64,000 bases of DNA from Hericium rajendrae (lineage: Eukaryota; Basidiomycota; Agaricomycetes; Russulales; Hericiaceae). Location of the stretch: assembly GCA_033439255.1 (NCBI GenBank), contig CM065879.1, positions 848,501 to 912,500 on the forward strand, read 5' to 3'. Positions 20,401 to 32,300 of the stretch are shown here, one piece after another. A program made the position numbers and the translations under genes. Within the stretch, counting starts at the first letter, position 1. Each line of letters begins with the position of its first letter. The notes under the pieces are model-generated. The model did not search any database. It saw only the letters and a list, made by a program, of their open reading frames with translations, and was not told the DNA's origin.

Positions 20401-22213
20401 TGGGTGGAGGTTGGGCACGTGGGTACGCACTGAGTGTTCTGCAGCGGCGGCGTGCTGCTGCCTTCTGAGCCGTCCCTGTCCTGCGACTGCGACTGGGACT
20501 GGGCATGAGCCTTGGTCTTTGCGGTCTCCTTACCGCCTGCGACGCCGGCGCCGCGGCTCCGGCCCTTGACGCCGTACGGCGAATTATCAACCCGTTCGAT
20601 GATCTCCCGCGCGAGCGAATCCTGCATATCCATCAGCGTACTGCAGCAGGCGGCCAGCTCACACCGCACGCACCTGACGCAAGTCGTCGAGGAGCGTCTG
20701 GGAGCGGACGTCGTTCGCGGCGAGCATGATGCCGACGAGGGCCTCCGTCTGGTGCAGACGCGCTTCGATCGCATCGATGTATCCCTTCGGCGGACCGCGT
20801 TTCCGCGATGGGCCCAGGAATGTACATGCTGTAATGCGGAGCAAACTCGTCAGTCAGGCTGTACGCGAAGCGCTGTATCACGGCCGCAGAGATTTGCAAC
20901 ACCGCAGGAAGGAAAATTTAGGTCCTGCAGAATGGAGACGAAGCGAAGGCGACACCGGGCGGAACCCCATGGAGCTTGACGCACACAGCTCAAACATCGC
21001 GCCATGCTCACTAGCCCTCGGCTCGCCGCCACACCCGCATCGAGCCCCGTAGAAGCCAGCCCCGTGTATACAGTGTATACAACTCGCGCTGCTTCGCGAG
21101 AGACGTCTTGGACGCATGGGAGTGGGCGCAACACGCGATCGAAAAGCACCGAGTCGGGCGCGGCGGGCGCGCCATGCCCGAGGCCGGAGCGCGCGGCCCG
21201 CATCGCGATGGCGAGCGCTAACTTAGAGTGCGCTCCACCTTCTGCAGCGAAAATGTCCTGATGCCGGAGCGCGCACGGGCACAGCAAGAATAGCACGGTG
21301 GAAGGAAAGGTACGCACGCGTTCCGAGCATGATGCAGCTCTTGCACGGCTCGTGCTCGCTCGAGCGCTCGCACTTGCATTTCGACTTGCGGCACTGGTCG
21401 CACGCTGGGAAAGAAACGTTAGCGGTCGTCATAGAGGTACGGCACAGAACAGGGAACGCCGCGCCGTGCGTGCGCACGTGGGACGGATGCGTAAGGCACT
21501 TCGACGGGGCGACGCTGCGGTGCGCGGAAACGGCAGGATGTGCGCAGCGCACCCCCCGCGCTGCACCAAGGCGGAAACGGACACTCACCCTTGCTGCTTC
21601 GCCTTCTCACCACTTTATCGACCCGCCCGGAGCCGGCGCCGGTGCCTGGGAGGACGTCGAAGCTGACGCTGCCCGAGAGCCCGCCGGACGGGAGGTCCAC
21701 AAGCTCATCGCCGTCTTCGTACTCATCATTCATCGTAAGCATGCTGCCGAGATTCGAGTCGTCGATCGGGTGCAGCGGGGGGAGTGTGAAGTGCTGTGGT
21801 GCCTGGTATGCGGAGGGCGAGGAGGTGCTCGGCGTCCACGTGGGCTGCGCCTGGGACATGAAGGAGAAGGACGGCAGCGGGGGCTGGGTGCTGGCGCTCG
21901 AGCCGAAGCGGTACGGCGGCGCGTGCGAGGAATGGGTGGGTGTGGTAGAAGCGGGAGGAGCAGAAGGGAGGAACTGCGGATGGTGCGAGGCGCGGGCGTC
22001 GACGTCGGACGGGGGTGACTCGATCTTGACGGGCGGGTAAGTGTGGCTTTGGTAGATGGACGCGGGGGGCCGGTGATAGTGTGCGGGCGGTGTGTTGGGC
22101 TGTGGGTGCAACGGATGTGCGCGATCATGCATACGCGGCGGAAGGGGCGGCGAGCGGGGCGGCGGGAGGTAGGAGGATGATGCGGGGGAGGGGTCATTGT
22201 AGTGATGAGACAT
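17441..22213 (-). CDS. Zn2Cys6 fungal transcription factor with MHR domain
   Basis: Nuclear DNA-binding regulator of at least ten exons. The start ATG at 22213 opens a Pro/Ser/His-rich region of about 210 residues. The zinc cluster follows, split by introns: ACDQCRKSKCKCERSSEHEP, KSCIMLGT and PC, giving C-x2-C-x6-C-x8-C-x2-C-x6-C. The linker SRKRGPPKGYIDAIEARLHQTEALVG resembles XlnR/CLR-type regulators. A low-complexity Ser/Arg segment precedes the fungal-specific middle homology region (LLDLYFTFVHPALPIVHK; RPSTCQALLLMGYREIGIGAMAQAW; SPVELQERRRIWYACVIMDKYVSTYIGRP). Further MHR helices follow (LDLPDHLRFDPN; LHMQYWTVVILLHRPL), then a disordered tail ending at 17441. One intron inside the DNA-binding region is unusually long (about 480 nt, about 21317-20838). 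Target genes cannot be told from sequence. Confidence 0.87.
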
Positions 22214-25200
22214 TTAAGGCGAGGCGGCGTCACCGCAGGCGGACAGGGAAAGGAACATGTACAGCGCGCGTGAAAGGGCAGGTCAAAGTCAGAATGCGAT
22301 TGAAGCAATGTTTTGAGACGAAGAGATAAAGGATGGAGCGATCAAGCGCAAAGGATGTCGATGGTGAGGAGGAGGAGGCAAAAGACGTACACGGAGGGAC
22401 ACCGAGGCCACCTCTACGATTGGAGATGACGATGAGATGTTGTGAAATAATTCGGAGTTGGGCGCAGCAGAGCGCGTAAGTGAATTGACAGATTCAGGAG
22501 CGAGATGCAAAAAAAATTGGTGCGATCAAGCAAACTTGACGGGTCGGGTCGGCAACTTCGCAGTCAGACTGCTAGTGTGTCTAAGCCCAGACACCTGGAG
22601 TCTGAGGAGATGAGGCGCGGACAAGCAGGCCGAGCGGGACTTCAAGGTGGTCCGGAACGAGTGCAACCCGTTTCAACTTCGCAACGGGTGACTACCTGTT
22701 GCAATATGAAAATCGATCGAGGGGCGGCTGCCCGTGGTTTGTCAGTCGGCGCACTAGAGTCTACTTTTTATGTCGTACTTACACAAATCGAGTCCAGTTT
22801 CGACTAGTACTCGCTCTGCCGCAACTTCTTGTGCCTGTTACGCGCGCAGCTGCCTGAGAATAAGCGTTGGCCACAGCGGTCGTGCCAAATCTCAGTCTGT
22901 CCTGTGTCCGCGACGTCCTGACGGTGTTGACGGTCAGAGTGGTGCGTGTGAAGGCGGAGCCGCCGCCGCTCCCTGGCTTTCTGGGCAGGCTTCACGTGGG
23001 ACGAAGTCGAGGCATATCAGAATTAGTATCTCCATTCAGCTATCCTTCCAGGGACTGACACCGCCGGGTAGATCCTTACATACAGCTTCTTCCCCATCGA
23101 AGTGAATGGGGCCCTATGGGGCCTGCCTCGTCTCTGCTTGCTATCGGACTCAATCGCCCATGGCTTGTAGCACACACAAAATACCAGTAACGCGAGGCTG
23201 CTTGCAGACGTCCCGCACGGCGTCCGCAGGCTACCGTTCGAAGCAGTTTGCTATCGCGCGATGTCCGGACTTCCTTCCCCTCTCGTAACGGCGCCGCTTC
23301 CGTAATTTGACGTCGTGCATTGAAGAACCACCGGCTGCCACGCTTTCTCCACGTGTCCCGGTCCCGCCCCGAGAGGCAGAGTGCGTTACGCGCGAGCTTC
23401 TGGGCGGCCCTCGTCCGTCCTGAAATTCCTCATGGCGATCACGCGGGCCACATCGCAGCCGCAGCGCAGATCTCGAGCTATCTCGAGCCTACGCGGCCGC
23501 CATCAGCGCAATTCACTTTTCCTTGGCCCTAGCGGCTACCCAAGCGTCGTCTTGTCTGACACGCCGTCTCAATGGGACATTCCAAAGCAGGCTGTGTCAC
23601 CCGCGCTCGACCACGCCGCGGTCCCGCTTTCCCCATTTCCTAGTGACAGATGGTTGTAAGATGCGAAATGAAATGGGAAGGCGATTGGTCGGCGACGAGC
23701 ATGATTCTCGCGTGATCGGTTATTCCGGGCCGGCGGCTTACGTCGTGCTTAGCACATCAGGCGCCGGTGCCCTGGTTGTCATCATAACCCTACAGCCTGG
23801 TTCTGATGCACCACGTCCATGCATCCATCCCCGCCACGTACGCCCCGTGTCGCAGGGTCCCAAAATAATCTTCATAATTTTCATAGCACTGACTATCCAT
23901 TCTCGACGGCAGTAACGGCAGACAATTTTTCGTGCGTTGGAGGGGCCGGCGCGACGAGGGGACGCAAGGCGCGCACGAATTTGCCTCGGGGCCCCGCTGC
24001 AATCTGGGATCTGGCGAATTTCGAATTTGCGCGATGTGCGTATCGTGCTGCATCAGCGGGCAGCGTCGATGCCAGGAGAAGGGCAGATCAAATTCGCTTC
24101 GCGCCACGTGCGCGGAGCGGCGGCCTATTTCTGCGCCGCGGGGCGCGGGGGCGGCACACCGACGTCGGCCAGGTGCTGCACGACCATGGGCGTCAAAAAT
24201 GCACATTCGCGTTTCCAGCGCAACCGTGCGCTTTGTACGTCGCATGACCTGGAGAGCCAAAGGGGAGAGTCGAACACAGAGTAGCGGGGTGACTACCATT
24301 GGTGACGTTAATTGGCAAGCAACTCGATCGGGGTCCTCCAAATTTGATTCGGACATCTCGACCGCAATATGTGCGAGAGCAAATCTCATAGCCTCGAGGC
24401 TCGCTCGGATTCCACCCTAGCATAAAAATTTGTGTTTCGTGGTGAAGTGGCCGCCCGACCCCCCGCACTTTTTGTGAGGTCATCTATGGACGATACGCTC
24501 GAACCAGCTCGAGAAACCGTTACTTGGATCCCGTTGCAAAGAAGCGCGGTCTGTGTAACGACGGAAGCAAAAAAGGTATCGTCAGTTCCAGTTCCAGTTC
24601 CATCAAATAAAGAATGGAATGGAGAACCAGGGAACCCTTCTGGCTCCTTCCCTCTCCTTCTCAGCTTGATACCGCGTGCGGAAGGATATGACAATTGAAA
24701 ACCATAGATGTGACGCCCAGCACCAAGGACAACTCGATCGCAGGTATCTAAATTAGAGAGCTTGCCAAGCCAGTAAAAGCTTCCGGGACGGACCTACTCA
24801 ATAAGAGACGTGCGGAAGGAAATGGGAATTGCAGAACTTGAATTGGAACTGGAACTGCAATCCGCGAGGATCGCAGACCGGGCAGCATTTTTAAAGTTCA
24901 CTGTTCTGAGGGTGACTACATAAGTTGACGGGTCGCAAAGACCCTGAAGTTTGTGAATACTGGATATTTGAATACTTACAACTGACGACGGTCTAGTTTC
25001 CACCCCGTTATCGTGAAGCGAACAGCACGCAGATGTCGAATCTGGCAGACCGCTGTTCGCACTTCAATGCTACGCAACGGAGAGTAGTCGCGCTGGCAGC
25101 GGGTATCAAGGCGGCCGATGCATGGTACTCAGGGTAACCCAGGCGTCAGAACGATGAAATTTCGATCGACGGAGCGGCGTAAGCCAGGATTACTTCCGTG

Positions 25201-26781
25201 CGTGCAGGCGCAGCGGAGATAGACAGAAGGCAGTGCGAATGGACCTATGGACTAAATGAAGTCAGTCTGGCGCCGCAGGACTTCGCATCCCTAGAGGGTG
25301 GCGTATGCTTCAGCGTGCGATTGACCAAGGGAAACCAACGTCGGGGATCGGGCTGGAATACATGGCACAATGCTGAATAGTCGCTCAGGGTGAACAGGCT
25401 ACAGATGCAGAGCCGAGCCGAGCCGTCGAAATTCCGAGTCGACGTCACATGGCAGGCTAGAATGTGCTCGAAGCAGCCAGGCGCAACGATGAAGAAGCAA
25501 ACGTAAACGGCGATGTGAATGGGACGTACGGTAGAGAGAACGTGCTCAGCGAAATGAAGCGAATGTGGCGGCTGCTTGACCCCGGAGCGTGCGTAAGGCA
25601 TTAGATGTGGACCACAGGAGTGCAATGACAGGATGCTCCATGACAGAACACGATCAAAATTCCTGATCGGCGTCCTATGGAAGCTGGAAGTTGCTCGAAG
25701 CAGCAAACGGAGGGCGCAAGAAGTCATATGAACGGGAGGCACTGTTCCCCGAATGCAGACTCCATATTCAGCGGTGCGCCGAAGTGAGCTCGGCGGCCTG
25801 CGTGGTTCGAAAAGCGCCTGATAATACCTCGAAATGGCATATTGTCGCGCGATATGAAGTTTGAACTTTAGCCTATGGTGAGAAGAAGAGCTGGTGCCAC
25901 AGGACCTCGACCCCCTTCGCGCGCTTTCACACCATTGATTGTGCGCCGACATATATGCGCAATGACGAGATGCAGAGCCAAAGGGTGCTTCGCAAACTTT
26001 AAAGCATAGTCGATCATCGTGGGATCTTGGGGGTGTGGGTGATTGTTTTGTTTTTGGAGGGACGATGATGACATCGGTCCATTCGCAACTAGAACTCTTT
26101 GCGGTGATTATGAGGACCTTGACACAAGGCTGCAGATGCATGCATGAACCTAGTTCGATATAGATAGAGCGCAGCCGCCGGTCAGTGCGTCGGGTAACGC
26201 GGCTGGCTGGGCGTACGTACGTTTAGTCGAGCATCCACAAGCGTCCACCACCAACGGAGCGCCTGCACGGTGTTGGGGAAGACGGGGCCTTTCCATCAAA
26301 GTGGCCTGAGAAATAATATGGATGTCAACGCGCGTGTTCCATGTCATGAAGACGGAAATTTGTAGTGAATACCTCAAGCGGCGTCTTGACGAGATGAGCC
26401 TCGTTTCATCGGGAGATGGACTTGGAGAAATCGGGAAGACCCGTGATATAGTCGTGACTTTAGCGACGAAAGCTGAATGATTTCTTCTATGTATGTCGAC
26501 AACTTGAATGCTGATTTGTTTCTGTGCTCGTGGTCGGATGCGAGTCGCTGCTACCTGCAGGAGGCTCGTGAGCATCATGCCGAAGTCACGTGGAAGCGTG
26601 CAGGGACGCGTTGGCGAGTTGTCGTCGAGTCCTTGCTTCAGACCTCCATCGCACTCCTACCTCACTCTTCGTCGTGTTCACCGTTGTACGCTCAGTTCAG
26701 CCTGTTATCTGGCCGTTCGTAGTTGTTTCACGCACCAAGGACTTGGAGCATCAAGCTTCACGTTCAATTCATCCTGTCATC
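22214..26781. other. Large gene-poor interval (4.6 kb)
   Basis: Lies between divergent genes: the regulator (-) and the membrane protein (+). Many short ORFs occur on both strands, including 298 codons at 25245-26141 (-), but none shows a known domain, paralogue or coherent splice structure. The first several hundred bases next to 22213 probably hold the promoter of the transcription factor. The 25245-25860 part contains weak, diverged internal repeats. Confidence 0.45.
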
Positions 26782-27746
26782 ATGGGCGCCCAGAATGGTC
26801 ACGGCTCCGTCGACCCCCAGGAGGATTTGTCCACGCAATTCGAAAAAAGCGCCGCGTCTGTTCTGCATATCATTGAGCGGTGTGTTGAAATTTTCTTTAT
26901 GAAGCTCGTGCCCTGCATGCCGCGGTGTCAGAGCGCGTCAACGTGCTAGACGTCATTGACATAAGCAATATGGCTCACGCGCCTTTCATTCTTCAGGGTG
27001 GACCAGAAGTATGTCGGTCCTGGACGGCAAATCGCTTCTCGTTACTTCAGTACAAATCCTGTTATCTCGGTGAGAACGGCGTCTTCGTGGTGAGCTAATG
27101 CAGCTCGCGTACTGACTGAATCGTGGTGTCTTTTGACAGACCTTCGTTCTTGTCTTTTTCTCTTTGAGCCTGCTGCCCATTGTTTCATTCGTGTGAGCGA
27201 TGTTCTTCCATTCCTCCTGAACAACTTCGGTCGAACGGTTTTCCCATGGCAGCGTCTTGTCAACATTCATAACAGCATCTGTGTTCATTCTTGCATTGGG
27301 GATCGCCCTGACAATCTCCGTCTCGGTGATTCTTTTCCTAGGTACGCGGCCTCTTTTCTCCAAGCACATCTGTCAAACTGTTGAATCTAGGGGGCCTCAT
27401 GATGCTCTCTGTCTTCGTCGCATTCCTGTCGTCGTTCCTCGTCACGTTCCTCATCCTTCTGGCTTGGGTTCTGTCACTCTTTATTCTTCAGCGCAAGCAG
27501 TTTCCTCGGGGGCTTTCTGACCTCACCAGGGAGACCAGGGCGCTCTTCGGTGCCGATGAAAACGGCGGCCATCCCGTCTCTGCGGTAGACGTCAAAAAAG
27601 AGGAGGACGATGTCGAACACGACGGGCTTGATGATTCTCGGGGCACCGTATTTCTGCCACCCCATGATGCGCCTCAGGCGGCAATGAATGGCAATGGACT
27701 TGAGCCTTCAGTCAAAGAAGAGGCAAAACAAGAGCAGTCTGAGTGA
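26782..27746 (+). CDS. Four-span membrane protein resembling promethin/LDAF1 family
   Basis: Start MGAQNGHGSVDPQEDLSTQFEKSA, then a soluble segment RVDQKYVGPGRQIASRYF. Spliced exons then give four closely spaced hydrophobic stretches: TFVLVFFSLSLLPIVSFV; ITASVFILALGIALTISVSV; GGLMMLSVFVAFLSS; FLVTFLILLAWVLSLFIL. A soluble acidic tail rich in Glu/Lys follows, with TGA at 27744-27746. The dense hydrophobic block with short turns and a central Gly-Gly resembles the promethin domain, whose members sit at ER-lipid droplet contact sites. That assignment is inference from pattern, not from an alignment. The introns are short and in phase, so the gene looks intact. Alternative: another small tetraspan ER protein. 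Confidence 0.62.
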
Positions 27747-28208
27747 AGACACTTGATAGTTCCTTCGCGGGCTTTCGCCGCATCATTGGTATCGTTTTTG
27801 TAGCTCTTGCATAGCATGTGTCTGATCGTCGGTCACGATAGTATGTCTGAATACTTCGAGTATTTTAAATATTGTCATATCACTGTATGTATACCCCGTG
27901 TTGGACACGTCGTCTGCTTGTCCAGCCTGGGCAGTTAATCGCATCTCGAAGTCCGTCTCCACTGCCTTTGACCGTCCATGACCAGAGCGTGGCCTCGAAG
28001 ATATAGACGACTTGATCTGCTGACCAGCCGAAGAACTGCCGCCGTCAGGACATATCGCGCTTCTGACATGGTGATGCGGACTTCTACAGCGATCCACCCG
28101 AAGAATAGCCTTTTGCTCGGTGCTGCTATGGACGACAGCGCACGATCGACGGGAAATAACAGGTATATAACTGCATATACTAGGTATGTCGCGCACACAT
28201 CAAGCGCG
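27747..28208. other. Intergenic region upstream of the CBM1 gene
   Basis: 462 bp, likely the promoter of the secreted CBM1 protein; no ORF supported. A TATATAAC-like stretch lies at about 28163-28170, about 40 bp before the start codon at 28209, and may be a TATA element. Confidence 0.45.
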
Positions 28209-29118
28209 ATGAAATCCACCCTCTTCTTTGCATCAACACTCTTCTTCGCGGGCTGTGCTCTCGCACAAAGCACCGCGCCCCAATACGGCCAGGTCGGCAT
28301 TCTATGCTATTTAATTTCGAACTTGTGCATTTAATGATTCCTGCGCGCAGTGCGGAGGTCAAGGCTGGACTGGCGCGACGGAGTGTCCAGCCGGCTGGGG
28401 ATGCAGCTACTCCAATCCATACTATTCGCAGTGTCTCCCAGGTGCTGCGACACCCCCGCCGTCGTCCGCTCCACCGACGTCCACTAGCGGAGGCGGCGGC
28501 GGGACACCGACCACATCGTCCACCGCCGCCAGCGGCACCACCACCCTCCAACCCGGCTACTCCTTCATCCGCGCCGTCGTACGCCCCCCTCCTCTCACCC
28601 CTCCCCGCGCGCGCCGCTGATCCTTTCGTAGGAGGACCCGAACTTCCACAAATACCTGCAAAGCGAGGTGCTCAACACCGCGACGGACGCCGTGCTCGGC
28701 TCGCCCGCGACGGCCGCGCAGTTCCAGATCACGGGCGGGCAGCTGATCCAGAACGCGAACGGCACGACGCCGCTGTACGCCGTCGTCGAGCCGCGCGCGA
28801 ACAGCACGGTCATGAAGCTCAAGATGAGCTGGTCGACGGAGCCTGCGTCGGGCGACGCGGCGGGGACGTTCGTGTTCAGCGGGGACACGGTCGAGTGGAG
28901 TATTCCCACTATCGACCGGCCGCAGACTAATGTGAGTGCTTCTTCGTGCTATTTGGGCGCGGGAATTGATGAGTTGGCGTTAGGCGTGGCTGGTGTGCCC
29001 GGATGAGGCGGGGAATGCGCTGGTCTATGTTAACCTGGGGGCATACGACTATATGACGCCGGCGGGGTGCGCTGATGAGACGATCCATGCGTATACGGGC
29101 GCGACTGCGACGCCATGA
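28209..29118 (+). CDS. Secreted CBM1 cellulose-binding protein with C-terminal domain of unknown function
   Basis: The signal peptide [20 protein letters not shown] is followed, across an intron, by an N-terminal fungal cellulose-binding module. The CBM1 has its cysteines and aromatic face: [20 protein letters not shown] and [14 protein letters not shown] Ser/Thr/Gly/Pro linker ([20 protein letters not shown]) leads to a second domain: [56 protein letters not shown], then [13 protein letters not shown] and [24 protein letters not shown], ending at TGA 29116-29118. That domain matches no glycoside hydrolase, LPMO or esterase I can name, so the catalytic or binding role is open. Likely extracellular on plant cell walls. 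Four exons; about 240 residues. Confidence 0.85.
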
Positions 29119-29334
29119 GTGTGCCAGGCAGTGTACATGGAAAAAGCTGATCGCGCGTTTCACCGGTGGGCTTGTAGAATTATTGATTACAGAATGGTAT
29201 TATACAGATAGCGTGAGCACAGAATAGGAGTGGGTACATGGTGATAGCAAATATTAATAAAAGTGCAAGTGGGAGTTCCGGGGATGATGGAAAATGCTAT
29301 GTCCGTACAAACAAACGACTGTCTTTAAATCGTC

Positions 29335-32300
29335 TTAGACCTCTGTCTCCACGTCCGGATGCCTCCCCTCCATCTTGAACCGATCCTTGACAGACTGTGC
29401 GGCATCTTGCACGTTGTCCTTCATCCACGTAGCCGTGCGCGCACCCTTGCTCTGCATGATACCCCGATGGTCCGCGTGCAGCTCGCGCTCGTGCTCCTTC
29501 CAGTCCTTAAACTTCTTCAACGGACTTTTCCTCTTCTTCTTCTTGCCATCGTGCTCTTCTTCCTCGGTGCCCTCGCCCTCGCCACCGCTCCCCGACTCGA
29601 CCTCCGCATACTCATGCGACACGGTCGTATAACCTTCACGCTCATGCACAGCCTGTTCCGAGTCCCGGACGCCCGCCTCAGCTCCACCCTCCCCCTGCCC
29701 GACCATGGACGGGCCACTCTCCTGATTGCGTTTTCCGGCTTGCCGCGCCTCGTCCTGCGTGCTAGCCTTCGTCGGTGACGGGACATTGTCCTGCTGCGGC
29801 TGCTCCTCCTCCCCGACCTCGCCCACACCCTCCCGCCCACCCCCGCGCGACTCGCGCTGCACCTCCTCCCACCGACCCGACCCGCCCCCCTTCCGATCCG
29901 CGCCCAGCATGTTCTTATGCTTCTCCCCAATCCCAGGCACGAACTCCACGCCCACCACCGCGCTCCCGATCCTGGTCAGCCCGAGTGCGCCCTGCTGCTC
30001 GTTCTCCAGCGCACTGAGGTCCCCGCTCGTCGGCACGTAGTTCTGCTTCAATTTCATGAAGATGCCCTCGTTGCTCGACGCAAAGAGCCCGAGCTCCATG
30101 TTTGCCGGCTCGTTGTCGACGATGTCGCGCAGCCACAGGACGGCCATCGTGTGCACGTTCGACGTCATGTGGGTGCCTTTGAATGCGATGGCGAGCGCAG
30201 TGGCGTAGCGCTCGCGCACCGGTATCTCGACCCCTCCGTCTTGTGCCCATACGATCTCCTCGCCCTCGTCCGTGGTCTCCGATTTTCGGGGCAGCTTCTC
30301 TTCGTACGTGCCGGTTGTCGCTTTGATCCTGGCGTCGGTCTTTGCGAGGTGCTTATGATGTGCGGGATCGACGTGCACGCGCACGTCACGCACGCGGAGC
30401 GTGCCGATGTCGAAGCCGCGCAGCTGCGGGGGCAGCTTGGCAGCGACAGGGCGGAAGACGAGCGAGATGCGGATGCGGCCGTGGCCGATACCGTGCTCGA
30501 GGTGGTAGACGCGGGTCAACTGGGATGCGTTCACTAGCAAGTCCGAAAGCTGAGAATCGCCGGATTAGCGATAAGTGTAAAGAGAGAGAACAGATGACGC
30601 AGACCTTGAGCATTACGACGCCCAGGACGGCGTCGTTCTCGCGCATTCGTGAATCTTTAACGGCGACACTGACGTGCGTAGTTCTCCAGTCTCGCACGAA
30701 GCGTTCCGTACCAGCATTGAAGATGGGCGAGCTTGTAATGGGCTTGACGCGCGTCTTGTAGATCTTTACGATGCAGCAATGTCAGAACAACTTCCTTCGC
30801 TACCTTTTCTCCACTTACCAGGTGGTCATTGAGCGACCTGCCAAAATCGTCAGCACATAGTAAAACATGAGCGAAAGACACGCGTACAATGTGCAATAAC
30901 TCGACGGCATCCCCTCTCCCTCCTCCGTCACCTCTCCCTCCTCATCCTGGCCCTGTTCTCCTCCCCTGCCCACACCGAGATCCCCAACCTCGTGCACCTG
31001 CACGCCCAACAGCCCGCTGACCCACTCGTTATCCGGCGGACAGGTGAGCACCGCTTCTTCCAGATCATCGAGCGTCTTGCGCTGCTTCTTCTCCTGCTCG
31101 CCGCTCGGCAGCTGCAAGTCCGGCGGCAGCCCGGGATCGCGCCCGTCTGTGCGCAGAGCCGTGTTCGGGTAAAGTTTCGCGAAGTATCCCGCGGTGTACT
31201 CGACGGTGCCGAGGCCGTGGCCCCCGCTGAGCACGGCGACGTGCCGCGATGCCTGGTTCTTGTTGCGCAAGAGCTCGAGGATATCGACCTCGACGAAGCC
31301 CATCAAGTCATCCTGCACCGCCGTCAGCCAAGGGTAGGAGGAAATGCAGGGAGAAGGGGCAACACACCGCGCTGGTGCGATCGGAATCCCAGAGCTGCAC
31401 GCTGAGCTTCTCCTTAAGCTTGACGATGTTCACGTCGAGTGGGAGCACCGCCATCTCTTCCCACACGGGGTTCAGCTCGTTCATGATGATGCGCGTCGAG
31501 AAGAGCGGCTTGCCGAGGCGTGAATACGTGAGCGTCACATAAGGGTCTGCTACGCCGCGCCGGCGGAATCAATTCAGCTCGCTCAATGAAGGAGGGAGGG
31601 GAGCCGACCTGAGGAGCCTCTTGTGTCCATCTTCTTGAGTCCCGACGCGCGATGGATGTGAATGATCAGGACGCCAATGGCCTGTGTGTCTGCTCAGTGG
31701 CGGTCAGTACTACCGGTGTAACTCTTGAAGGCTAGGTGGAACGGACCTTTGTTAACATCTCCACCGCCCATCAGCTTCTGCAAGTCCAATATGAGGCTCT
31801 TCGGTGCGACATACTCCGCAGCGGCAGTGTCGAGCGACGAAGAGATGAAGCCAGAGACGAAGGGTATGTTCATCATGTTTGGAAGAGCGCGCGACATCGC
31901 GATGACAGTGATAGAGGTTCGTGGCAGACCGAGCAGGGTAAACATTGTGGTTTTAATGCTATCACATGATTTAGTCATGGATGAGACAGGAGAGACACAG
32001 TTTCGTACAAGGGTGGATCAGGGATGAGCTGCATGCGGACACGAGCAGTCCCCACAACGCCGGTGACTTCTACCCAGATAGCTGCAGCACCTGTAAGTCA
32101 CAATGTCCTCCAGACATCTAAAATTGCACTTACGAACGCTAAACCCCCAAATGCCCCTCAAACCGAGGAAGAAGTCAATCAACAAGCTACCCATGCACGC
32201 GTCAGCCTCAAAAATTTTCAAGAACGACGATCACAACGGCTCACTGAGCGTTCTGTGCTTTGCTCTCTGCAGTCTGGCCGCTCGGCAGCGCAGAGTATGC

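Noticed and set aside
25245-26141. 298-codon minus-strand ORF in the gene-poor interval
   Set aside because: No recognisable domain, unusual composition (Cys/His/Ser-rich) and overlap with weak repeats; no paralogue or splice evidence.
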